The notes under the pieces: generated by a model
The model's database searches: none
Told to the model about the DNA's origin: nothing
The model's input: only the letters and a program-made list of their open reading frames with translations
Shown here: one piece after another, positions 13,710-25,500 of the stretch
Layout: the number at the start of each line of letters is the position of its first letter
Position numbering within the stretch: position 1 is the first letter of the stretch
Origin: Pratylenchus scribneri
Taxonomy: Eukaryota; Nematoda; Chromadorea; Rhabditida; Pratylenchidae
DNA length: 64,000 nucleotides
Direction of reading: 5' to 3'
Assembly: GCA_030063045.1 (NCBI GenBank)
Contig: JAQSEB010000127.1
Location: 372,001 to 436,000 of the forward strand
Made by a program: the position numbers and the translations under genes

Positions 13710-13897
13710 ATGGACATTGCAAGATGGCTTCATTCAATTTGGTTCATTGTTTTCATAATTTTGATCCAAATTGGTAGCCAAATTGAATGGTAGGTCTTTG
13801 ATAAAGTTGAAAAAATGAATATTAATAAAAAAATTTTAGGAATGTGTTTGCTGCGACTCCCAATGATATAAATGACAAAATGGATGATATTTTTTAA
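13710..13897 (+). CDS. Tiny two-exon secreted peptide, 45 aa
   Basis: Exons 13710-13789 and 13840-13897 join in frame. The product starts MDIARWLHSIWFIVFIILIQIGSQ, a strong signal peptide or membrane segment, followed by only about 20 residues ending DKMDDIF. The hydrophobic core (LHSIWFIVFIILIQIGSQ) resembles the signal peptide of gene E (LNHSIYIIVSTLLIQIVAQ). It may therefore be a free-standing first exon left over from a lost D/E-type gene. It sits between B and D on the same strand. It could be real, a relic, or an unused ORF; with so short a product the evidence is modest. Confidence 0.4.
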
Positions 13898-14116
13898 TTA
13901 TAATAAATAAAAATATTTTAGGCTATTGTGCATAATATTGAATTAATAAAGAATTTTTTTAAGATATAATTTTTAATTAGGAAAATGTAAATGCTTTTTA
14001 TAATATAATCAATAAATAATTATTCAATTAATGGTGTAATTTTCATAGGAAAGGAAACAGATATATAAAATTATCGGTCTAGCATATAAGCCAATTTTGA
14101 ATTCGTAGTCAGCAAT

Positions 14117-17100
14117 ATGGTAAAAATATTAATAAGCTCGATCTTTATAATTATATCTAAATAGTGAGTTATTCAATTATTTTCGAATTAATTCAATATG
14201 ATGCGTTCGTGTCTGAGATTCGAATTTATTATAAATCTGTTTACATTTTACAGTTTTTGCTATCCAAAAAACTCGCTCGAAAAACAATGGAAAATGAATA
14301 AACGGTTTGTGGTGAAGGATGCATTTTTTGAGCAATCAATTGATTCTGGAATAAGGAATAATTGTTCATTGGATCTTATACTCGACGAACTCGCTTGCTT
14401 TCGTGTGGAAAATGTATTCACAAATGATGGAGCATTCATTGAAGACTTTTTGTTTTTGGCAAAGGTTGCTTTTATTTCTAATAAAAGAGAAAGATACCTA
14501 ATAATCAGAAAAGTTCTTTTAGCATACTATGGTAATTATATATTTATGTATTCTTTATTACTATATGAGATTATGAAAAATTGTTTTTATATATTTTTTT
14601 TAAACTATGTTGAGATAATAATTTAAATATGTTAATTTTTAGTTACTATCAAAATTGTTTAATATTATCATGACAAACAATTACCTTCTTGAAGATGAAC
14701 AATTTTTTTAATAGTAATTTCATTATATTTATAGTTGAAAAGAACCACCATAAAAATAATTCAAAGCACCACCACTTCAATGGAATTGCAAACAACAACA
14801 ACAACGATAAATCAAATTGTATTATTTATATAAAATAGTGATAACGATTTCAAAACATTAAAATAGCAATGCCTCGATCCAAAATGGGCTCTTGTGAAAC
14901 CTGCTGTAATCTATATGATGAATCAGCAATTAGGAAAAGTGCCAGAAGATTATGCACTTCGAGCAGGATTCATGGATTATCGGAAAAATGAATTCGAGGA
15001 AAAACATATTAATGACACAATTGCAGTTAAGCAAAAATTTTTAAATATGATTAAAAGTAACCTTCTAATTCTAAGGTTCGTTAGGGATATGGTTAGGTTA
15101 ATCTGGGTTGTGATTAGAGACCGGCAAAATGGAATTTGCTGTATTCCGTACTGTATTTTTTCCCCCTAAAATTTGCTGTACGTATTCCGTACTGTATAAT
15201 ACAGCAAAATACAGATACAGCAAAATACAGCATTCAAATCAGTTTCAGATTTTTTTGGGCCATGAAAATAAATATTTTGGGGTGGTAATAAAGATTTCAT
15301 TTTATAAATAATTGATTAAATTTGCTAAAAATAATTTTATCATAAATTGACAAAGCGGAATCGCGCTCTAATAAAATGTGAACCAAATGTAGAAATTTTA
15401 ACTAAAAATGGGCCCGACAGGGAAGAATTTAGTCAAAAAATGGCCTCATTTGAGAAAAATATTAGTTAAATATTGCCCCGCAGGGAAAAATTTTAATGAA
15501 AAAATGGCTCGAAATGAAAATTTATCAAAAAAAAAATGACAAAATTGCCAATTTTGTCGTGCTGTATACAGCATTGCTGTATACAGCAATTCGCTCGCTG
15601 TATTCCGTACTGTATTTTTTCCCCCCTAAAATTTGCTGTACGTATTCCGTACTGTATAATACAGCAAAATACAGATACAGCAAAATACAGCAAAATACAA
15701 CAATACAGCAGAAATACAGCGCTGTATACAGTAAAGCGCCGGTCTCTAGTTGTGATATCATGATGGTCCACATATATTTACAAGAATTTAAAATGATTTG
15801 ACATCCAAACCAAAGTGGACCCTTCACTTTTACCAATCCAGACTCTAAACAACATTAGTATTAGTGCCATATTTTAATTTTTATTTTAGTTTTATATTTT
15901 AGAATATAAAATTTTTTATAAAAATTAGCAATCATCACATTATATCGATCTTCATTTATTTTATATGTCAGCTGAGCTAACGCGTAGTTCAGAATATATT
16001 AAATTGATGAAACTGATTTGAGGATAAAAATGAATTTAGTCTTATTATATAATAATTTAAATAAAACGATGCAAATAATTTTTCATTAGTAACAAGTTGA
16101 AAATTTGTTAGCATCAATTTTCCAAGTTATTTTAACTTTAAAAGCCGATTTTTTAACTCCAAAATGATTATTATTTTTAAAGAAAAAATCTCGTTCTTTT
16201 ATCCACAAAGCGAATGAAAACTGGATTAATTTAAATACCATATTATTAATAAAAATAGCTAAATATAAAAAACATATTAAATATTAATAAATTTAGCACA
16301 ATTTAAAAAATAACTTCATATTAAAGGAATTGTTAAAAAATTCGAAAATGAGGAATGATATCAGTGATAAAATTCGTAATGAATTGGCTAATTGGGTTGG
16401 AAAAAATGGCGAATGGGTGCAAAATATTGAACATGGCAAATTTCAATATTTTCCAATTGAAAATAGTTTTGCACAAACAATTGAAATTGTTATGCTTCTC
16501 TATGAATGTTCCTTTGGAAAATTTATTTTCGGACCAGTCGAGCGCGATGAATCGATTCAAATTACCGAAACTTTTAACTGGAAAAATGTATGTATAATAT
16601 TAAATGAATCAATAATTTATTTTACAAAAAAAATATATTAATTCATAAGCATTTATTTTTATGCGGTAATAAATATTACTTTAAATTACTGCATTTTTAA
16701 GTTATGCGAAATTACTTTCTAATCAATATTAAGTAGATTTGTAATTTTTTGAGAAATTTTTTACTTTATAAGTTAATTTTAAAATAAATTAAATCTTTTC
16801 CTTTTAGGAATAATATTTTTAGATTATTTTAATCCAGAAAATTTGATTTTTTTTTGTCTTATACAATTTCCATTTTATAATATAGGATTTTGATCATTTG
16901 GATCAATGCATTGAAAAACAAGACGATATTTCTAAGGATCAATTAAGTGTTCCTGAAAGCACTTATTTAATGCTTTTTACCGACTTCGAGAAAAAGGAAC
17001 TAAATTTGAGAATTTCGATTGGTATAACAATGACAACCGACAAAAATGTAACCTTTGATGATGCTGAATTTGAGACTTTTAAGGTTCTTGCAATCATAGA

Positions 17101-17978
17101 AATTAAAAATTAAAATTCTATTTAGTACAAATATGGCTACACAAATCCGATACGAGGTCCAAATTTATATGAAAGTGCAAATGATTGGGAAAGGGTAAGT
17201 TTTGGTTTCATAAGACTTAAAAATTATAATTTCATACTTATTGGAAGCTACCTTAAATATTACCAAATTTTTGGATAACATCAGAATCAATATGAATTAT
17301 TTGAATTTTTTCTATAATAGGTAAAACGTATGGGCCGTATTATATTGCCAATCGAATCAGTTTCACGAAATTTAAATGATTATGGACTTGAAGCAGATTT
17401 TCGAATAATTTCGCGAACACTTTTAACATACTTGGATTTGGCAAAATTTGACTGCGACGAGGCCGAAGAATATGGTGCGAATGATTGTGTTGTATGTTTG
17501 ATTGAAGGAGAAGATTGCGCTCCAGATGTGAAATGCCATATAATGCAAACAATTTATGAATGCGAGAAATACACACTTCGTTTACCTCGCATTGATGGCC
17601 GCGCTAATTTTATGGTGAATAAAACAAATTATCAGTATAATAATCAGGTGAGTAAAATATAAAAATTGAAATTTTATTAAATATTGGAGCTATATATATT
17701 GGGATGGGCATATACATTTTAAAAAAATATAATTGAAAAGAAATTAAATTTTTACTATTATTTATATATCATCATATCTTTTTCTAATATTGTATGATAA
17801 ATTATAAATATTAAAAATTCTAATAAAAACACCAATTTATTTGACAAAATATTAATTATTATTTTTTTAGGTCAACTGGTATCTACTTAAGAATGACACG
17901 TATTATCGAAAGATGAACGCAATGATTGGCATCAGTGATTATATTTTGTACGATGAGGACAGCCTTTATAAAGATTAA
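14117..17978 (+). CDS. Gene D: secreted modular protein, 9 exons, 487 aa
   Basis: Exons: 14117-14163, 14254-14464, 14735-14818, 14867-15025, 16327-16587, 16886-17083, 17126-17194, 17321-17647, 17871-17978; 1464 nt, in frame. A signal peptide (MVKILISSIFIIISK) is followed by a Cys domain (FCYPKN...). Exon 3 is a Thr-rich linker (TTTSMELQTTTTTINQI). Exon 4 is the C..W module (CLDPKWALVKPAVIY). Exon 5 is the C..G module (YECSFGKFIFGP). Exon 6 opens DFDHLDQC. Exon 7 is a 23-codon exon (YKYGYTNPIRGPNLYESAND). Exon 8 carries GRIILP and, unlike A/B/C, extra cysteines (CDEAEEYGANDCVVC, DVKCH). Exon 9 is a short tail. AATAAA lies 6 bases past the stop (17984-17989). It corresponds exon by exon to E and F and matches exons 12-17 of A/B/C. 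Intron 4 contains a hAT-type MITE. Function unknown. Confidence 0.82.
15115..15748. mobile_element. hAT-type MITE in intron 4 of gene D
   Basis: Inverted ends TAGAGACCGGC and GCCGGTCTCTA fit the hAT consensus. A perfect 8-bp target duplication GTTGTGAT lies at 15107-15114 and 15749-15756. Inside are two direct copies of a block with CTGTATTCCGTACTGTATTT and ACAGCAAAATACAGATACAG. Non-autonomous, no transposase. Confidence 0.9.
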
Positions 17979-18683
17979 AGACAAATAAATTTTTTGTTAT
18001 TTTTCTACATATAAAATTCTGATGCATGTCATAAAGAAATCAATCATATTATTTTCTTAAGATTAATGAATTTTTTATATTTTATAATTATATCAAATTA
18101 TATTGTTCTATTATTTACGCATAAACCCAAAAACAAAAGATTTGGCCATTTTGTTATCTAATAGATTGAATTTGCTTTAGGCTTGGCGTAAGATTAGGGT
18201 TTATCTTATTATTAGGAATTGGAACTGCAGAGGATGACAAATATATCCCTTAAATGTTATTTCGTTTAAAAAACGATAGATCATTTCCAGAGTAGTATAA
18301 AAGGTAAATATGGTTTCTCCACAATACAATATATAATTGATGGACAAAACACTGGAATGGATCATGGAGATGGAATCTTATTAGTTAATTTAGAGGTTTT
18401 TAAAAATAGAAAAGGACGACTGAAAACGTATCTGGTTTTTGTCCTATAGTTCAATTTCAATGCTTGAAATTTAAATATGGAATAATATATGGGAAATAAA
18501 CAAATATTACTAAACCTCATATTATTAATTTTACGAAATCAATTGTAGATCCACGCTAAGCTAATAATTCAATCAGTTCGATTGTAATATAACATATATT
18601 AAATTTGTCGTGAATTTAGAGAATTTATTAAGAAAAATTATAGATCACATACATATGATATATAAGTTATTATATAATCATAA
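17979..18683. other. Intergenic between convergent D and G
   Basis: Holds the D polyadenylation signal (AATAAA 17984-17989). Otherwise AT-rich with no ORF or repeat that I can support. Confidence 0.6.
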
Positions 18684-21600
18684 TCATGGAAGTTTTTCTA
18701 TCGGTCTTGCCTGAAAACGATATCGCTTAGTTTTAATGTCATATCCATTGCAATTCACAAATAATTCTTGAGATATTATTTCGCAACCAGTGCTTACAAA
18801 TAATTTCCATGTTTTCATTTTTTTTGTAATTTTTGTGTCCGATTCAATGGTTCCATCTTCAATTAGATTGACATTTTCTGTGTTGTAGATCTTTTTACTA
18901 TACTATAAAAATTAAAAATTAATAAAAAAATTATTTCTTTATATATTTTTTGAAAAGATTCTTCGATTATACAATCCCATATTTAGTTTATCTTTTTTCA
19001 ATAAATTTTTGATATTTTACTAAAATTTTCATCTGCTAATTGAAATGCATCTATTGGGAAAAATTATTGTGTGTTTGAGCTCTTAATTTATAGAAAATAC
19101 TATTTAGATTTATTTTCAAGGGATGTAATAATACCATTACTAATAAAATTGTCGCTACATTTGGCAATATCATGTTTTTTAAATATTTTTTTTTGTATTT
19201 AGCAGTGTTTTCCTAATCCAACTTTTTCAATCTTTTCTGTTTGTAACAGTCTAATTGTTTTGTTCCTGCTCCCGGTTTCAGAGTGGAAAAGGAACACGAT
19301 ACACGAACAGAACAGATTTTATGTTCTTTTAAACTGTTCCAAGGGAAAAATTTTGTGCAAATAATTTTTTGAGAAAATTTTAATTTTTGATATTTTTTTC
19401 CTCAATTTTTTAACAATGAAAGTAAAAGATGGCAAGTTTCAACTAAAAAGGAATATCATTTTATGCATATCTCCATCACCAATCAGAAATATTCGGCCTA
19501 AAATAAACCGTTCGAGTTTTCCTTTGATAAAATTAAACCAAAAAATTAAAGTCCTTACTTCAAACTTTTCAAGAACCAAATCCGTACCAATTGAGGGGGG
19601 GGGGGAGTAGTGAATTCCTCCCGCGAAATGAAATATTAAAAAAAAATTAAGAGTGACCCTTTCGTTTTTTGTATTTAGGCTGAAATTTTTGGACATATAA
19701 TTGCACTGGCGCAAAAAATTTGCAAATTAGCAAAATTAAACCTATAAAAATTCGAAAATTTCATTCTATCCACCAAAAATTTCCCCTGATTATGAGCCCT
19801 TTCAGGAACAGTCTAGAAACAGCCAATTCTGTTTTATTCCTGTTCCATTCAAACGGTGCTAGATCAATTCCACAATTCTGCAATTATAGGCGTTTTCGAT
19901 TTATAACAAATCAGAAACCAGTTTTGGACGCTAAATTCCTTATACTTTTTTGTAGATCTCATCGAGACGCATCGAATGGTATATAATTTGTTATAGTTTG
20001 GCCCAAAATAAAAGATTTTAAACCAAAAACTTGAAAAATGGTTTAACACCATTTAATTTTGATTAAACCATAACAAATTATATACCATTCAATGCGTTTT
20101 GATGAGATCTACAAAATGGTATAAGGTTTGTATGGTCTAAAACCGGTTTCTGATTTATGTATTTAGTCGAAAACGCCCAAAATTGCAGAATTGTGGAATC
20201 GCCCATAATTGATAGCCTTTTGTCTTTTGTGGAATCGACCACGGACGAACAAACTGCTGTGTTCCTGTTCTGAATGTTGGAACAGGGACAGAACAAATCA
20301 GATGGATAGAAAAAATAACTGGTATTTAATCATATTTTTAAATGTTTACTTAAATCTGGGCAAATCTGCATTGTCATTTTTAAAATTTTTCACTATGCTG
20401 AATTTTTGACTTAAAAATATTTCCCAGATAAGATAATTTTAAAACTTATTATATTAATTTTTTGTATAAATTATTTAATTCTTACAGATGTTCTCCTCAA
20501 GATTGAAGAAATTGCATATGGAAAAAATGTAATTTTACTGAATTTTTCCTTTTCATTTATATAGCCAGAACTGGTAATATCCCTCATTATTTTCGTTTGG
20601 GTATCTCCCGTTTGATAAGTTATTTCAAATTCGCAAATATTTATTTTTTCATCGCCTTCGACAATAGTTTTTTTATTGTCATTTGGATCCATTCTGCATT
20701 CATTTGATTTATTCATTCCTTTTGAATATAAAGGGCCTTGACAATTAAGGCCTGTATCAACCCATTTATATGAACAGCGATGAACCTTCTCTCCGACCTG
20801 GTATGATAAATAAATTATTGAGTATTTTATATTTGTTATTCTTATAAAAATACCATTTGAAATCATTTTGTTAAATTATCTCACTTTTTTACATCGAAAA
20901 TAAGTATTAAATATTCGTTAATATTCTACTAAAAATTGTCAATTGAATTCAATGTAATTCAAATAAATTTAAAAAATAATAATTAAAAAATACTATTAAA
21001 TTAACATACAAATTGCATTGACATACTGCACATTTCATCCGATCCATGATAAGTAAATGTTTTGTAATAGTCGCCATAATTTTGTCGCCATTTATTCAAT
21101 TTAGGAATGAAGTCAAGTGAAAACAAATTGAAATTTTTTTCTCTGTTTTTCCAACCTTTTTCCACCAAATCGTTTTCGATTTTTTCTTGCAAAGAAGGAA
21201 CAACTTTCAATTTATTGCCATTCAACTCAGTTATCTGTGTTTGGATTGAATCTTCTGTGCCGACTCTGATTTTGAAGCACTGCATAATATCATCTTTAAT
21301 TGGTTGTGGCAAATCCACCTTGTAACTTGAAGAAAGCATATTTTATGAATTAGATAATAGGTATGTAATTTCGATTTTGAAAAAATATTTTTGTAAAGTA
21401 AAAAGTCATATTAATCTAATATTATTTAATTAAGTATAATCTCTAATCAATCAATAATAATATTACTTACGCAATTTCATCAATTGAGGAGACAATATAG
21501 GCAGTGGCCATCTGATCTTTCCGACTGATATTTATATACAATGAATGATCATATATTCCGTCTAAACATTGTTGTTCATTATTTTTATTTTCCATCAAAT

Positions 21601-22246
21601 GTTTCGTCTTATCATTTAGATGATCAGAATTTAAGCTGGATTCATAGCAAATTTTCAATCTTGAAATTTAAAAATTCATTCTGTTTTTTATCTTTTATGA
21701 GATTATCTTATAAATTAATTCTATTCTCTTCACTAATAAAAACTAGCAAAATTAATTTGTATAATTTTTATATGATTCCAAAAAAAATAAATAGATATTG
21801 AAAAATACGAATGTTATTTCCTATATTAACCAAGCAATAATATATAAATAGAATGTTTACCCTTTCGGACAATCCGAATCTTTCGGAATGCATACTAAAA
21901 TATCAAAATAAATGCCATTCTTTTTCCGCTCTTGATCACATTTTGAAAGCTTGCCTTTGAAAAATAATTTCACTTCTTCCGAATTGCCTTCCAGATTGTG
22001 TTGCATAATTGTTCTAAAAATTAATTATCAATTTTTATACAATTAAATAAAAAATCAAAAATAATTGTTATCTTAAATTAAAATTCAATTATGATATCAA
22101 ACATACAGATTTCCATCTTCTGTGTAAAGCCATTCTGTGTCGATCATGTTATTCAGCATTTCAGATCTTTGTGTTCCTTGAACCATAGTCATAATGGTAA
22201 GACTAATACAAGTAAAAATAAATAGTAGATGAATTTTGTAATTCAT
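18684..22246 (-). CDS. Gene G: secreted Cys-containing protein, 6 exons, 442 aa
   Basis: In transcript order the exons are 22246-22107, 22013-21861, 21659-21471, 21325-21010, 20797-20486 and 18902-18684; 1329 nt, in frame. A signal peptide (MNYKIHLLFIFTCISLTIMT, cut near VQG) is present. Exon 2 has GIYFDILVCIPKDSDCPKG. Exon 3 starts LKICYESSL. Exon 4 holds CFKIRVGTED and FNLFSLDFIPK. Exon 5 holds VHRCSYKWVDTGLNC. Exon 6 holds STGCEII and VNCNGYD. It is a clear paralogue of H with identical exon count and phases. Exons 3-5 also match the phases (2, 2/0, 0) and motif order of exons 10-12 in A/B/C (ICY, beta module, C..W). Intron 5 (18903-20485) contains a MITE. The 5' end faces H across 305 bp; an acceptor-like TTTTTTAG lies 3 nt before the ATG. 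Function not recognised. Confidence 0.8.
19855..20246. mobile_element. MITE family 1, copy in intron 5 of gene G
   Basis: The left end GGTGCTAGATCAATTCCAC is inverted against GTGGAATCGACCAC at the right. The core (cagaaaccagttttgga, tagatctcatcgagacgcat, ggtatataatttgt) appears in both orientations. Confidence 0.75.
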
Positions 22247-22551
22247 CTTCTAAAAAATATTATATAAAATAAGATAAAATATTTATCTTATCAACATTGA
22301 ATTTCTTATATCAGTAAATTTTTTACAAAATTAAGGTAAAAAGATTAAAAATTTTACAAATTTAAGAGAAATGAATTATTTTATAAAATGTTCTCTAAAT
22401 ATATGTGTTGATGACGTGTACAAAAAAATTCTAAAGAATTTTATATTTTTTAATGTACAAAATTAATTCACCAAATGCTGCCACGTTTCAAATTATATTT
22501 TCACATTAATTTTAAACTTCAACTAACATTTACAAGTAATCATATTCAACA
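22247..22551. promoter_or_regulatory. Divergent promoter region between G and H
   Basis: 305 bp separate the start codons of two head-to-head paralogues, so it must hold both promoters or 5' leader sites. It is AT-rich; no motif can be named. AG acceptor-like sites lie close to the G start. Confidence 0.5.
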
Positions 22552-25500
22552 ATGTTTTATTATTTGTTTTTCTACATCATTATATTTCCTTTACAAGGAA
22601 CAAATGGAAATGGAAAACAGCAGAAAATTTATCAAAACCAACTCCAACTTTCTATTAAAGCAGATAAAGAAGTTTATAACTTTGAAACTTTTGCATATGA
22701 TTCATATGGCTACTTGTAAGTTGATCGAAAAACTGTTGGTTAAAAAGAAAATTCATGATCAGTAAGTAAAGGTAAATGGAGCTAGCCAGCGATTAAAATA
22801 AGTGCGAAAAATTCGTTAATGAAGAAAGAAAAAAAGAAATAATAACCAGTTTTCTCAGACCCTTTAAATAAATTTTAAATAAATAATTTATATTTAGAAG
22901 ACTTCATGGTAAATGGACAGGCGATAAAGCAAGATTTGCTAATCTGTTCTTCAAGGAAAAACTTGCTTTAAAATGTCAACAAGAGAATTCAGAAAAAGGA
23001 ATTTATTTTGACATTGTTTTTTGTGTCACAGATTGTGTCAAGAAAAATAACGATCTAAAAGATACGAAATGCAAGGAATGTACTAAAGGGTATTATTTAG
23101 TTTTTTTAATATAACAAAAATATTTTTAATAAGTATAAAACTTTGTTATGAATCGGAATTATCTGCCGGTAAAGTGAAAAACTCAAAACATGAAATGAAG
23201 AAGGTAAAGGACGAGATTGATTGCAAGGATGAAAATTTGCATGGCCTACAAGTCAGCGCTGTCAATAATGCTACATTTGGCAAAATAGACTTTACATTAA
23301 AATCAAGCATTGATACAAACAGGTCAATATTTTTTTATTCTTTGGATAAATTACTAATTAATCAAAAAAATTATTCGAGCTTAAAATTTTTAAAATCTAA
23401 TGCGAATCATCGGCCGGAATCGTTTAAAATTTTTATTCGATTCCAGAGTCCGGATACCCGCATTAGAATGTAATCTGGTATTGAAATCAGCCCATAATAC
23501 GTTTCTTAGTATGCATAATATATAAATAAAATATTATACTTACTTAGTAATAAAAAAATATTTAATATTTTTCTAAATTTTTTAGTTATGAATTTTCAAT
23601 TAATGGCACAGAGAATTGTTTCAAAATTCGTGTGGGAACTGAAGCTGCATTGACAACTCAAATCACAGATTTATACGATAAAAAATTAAGTGTTTCTCCG
23701 CCATTAAAAGATATTGGTAAAAGTCGAAAATGGTTAGATGATGGATGGGCAAATAGCAATGAAAATTTCCATTTATTTGCTCTGGATTTTATTCCAGCGA
23801 AAAAGAAGTATCAATTGAACGCTGGTGACTATTTCAAAAGTTTATCATATTTTGGCGGTGGAGATCAATGCAATATGTATTTGAAATTTGTAAGAATTTT
23901 AATGTTCTTATTAATCAAATTAAGGAAATGATTAAGAGTTAAAATTCCTTAAAGTGAAAAATTATATGCTTTTACTGTTTTTATTACTTATTAATGAATA
24001 CAAGCATCACATAGACTTCTACTGACCAATGACAACCACCCATTTCGTTACTAGAGCGGATATCGTAATAAATGTCCACTTTCCCATTCCCACCCACTCT
24101 TTTGATTATTCCATATGGGATTCGTCTGATATTGACATCTGATTCCAGTCGCTTTTCATGGTTTCAGTCTCTCCTCCCTCCTATTTAAAGACGGAACCGG
24201 AGGGTAAAAAAAGTAATTGTTCATTTCTACCAGAGCTCGACTTCCCCCTATTTCTCTCTCTTACATCTCAAACGCACATTATGAATCCTGTTTTATGTTT
24301 CTTGCTTTTAGACTTTCCTCATAAGGGGGGCCCTTCATGAGATGGAAGGATGTAAAAGCAAATCTCGATTTTCCTCTCATATTTGTGCTTTGTTTAGTGG
24401 AATTAGCGCATAAATTATCCCTTAATGCAGAATTTTAAAAAATTACTAGAACTAATGTGTCTGACTACCTGTAAAAAATAAATTTTGCTTAATTTTAGTC
24501 AGAAATAACTTTTTAAATTTTTGTAAATTTAATTTTTTTACATTTTTGATTCTATTAAAAAATTCGCGGCTATTCAAAATGCCCAATGTTCAAAATCACC
24601 AATCCCTTTAAAATGTTCAAAATCTCCAATCCCTTTAAAATGTTCAAAATCTCCAATCCCTTTAAAATGTTCAAAATCTCCAATCCCTTTAAAATGTTCA
24701 AAATCTCCAATCCCTTTAAAATGTTCAAAATCTCCAATCCCTTTAAAATTTTCAAAATCTCCAATCCCTTTAAAATGTTCAAAATCTCCAATCCCTTTAA
24801 AATGTTCAAAATCTCCAATCCCTTTAAAATGTTCAAAATCTCCAATCCCTTTAAAATGTTCAAAATCTCCAATCCCTTTAAAATGTTCAAAATCCCCAAT
24901 CCCTTTAAAATGTTCAAAATCCCCAATCCCTTTAAAATGTTCAAAATCTCCAATCCCTTTAAAATGTTCAAAATCCCCAATCCCTTTAAAATGTTCAAAA
25001 TCTCCAATCCCTTTAAAATGTTCAAAATCCCCAATCCCTTTAAAATGTTCAAAATCTCCAATCCCTTTAAAATGTTCAAAATCCCCAATCCCTTTAAAAT
25101 GTTCAAAATCCCCAATCCCTTTAAATGTTCAAAATCCCCAATCCCTTTAAAATGTTCAAAATCTCCAATCCCTTTAAAATGTTCAAAATCTCCAATCCCT
25201 TTAAAATGTTCAAAATCTCCAATCCCTTTAAAATGTTCAAAATCCCCAATCCCTTTAAAATGTTCAAAATCCCCAATCCCTTTAAAATGTTCAAAATCCC
25301 CAATCCCTTTAAAATGTTCAAAATCCCCAATCCCTTTAAATGTTCAAAATCCCCAATCCCTTTAAATGTTCAAAATCCCCAATCCCTTTAAAATGTTCAA
25401 AATCCCCAATCCCTTTAAAATGTTCAAAATCCCCAATCCCTTTAAAATGTTCAAAATCCCCAATCCCTTTAAATGTTCAAAATCCCCAATCCCTTTAAAT

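Noticed and set aside
15493..15836. Several overlapping short ORFs on both strands
   Set aside because: They lie inside a hAT MITE and its palindromic ends.
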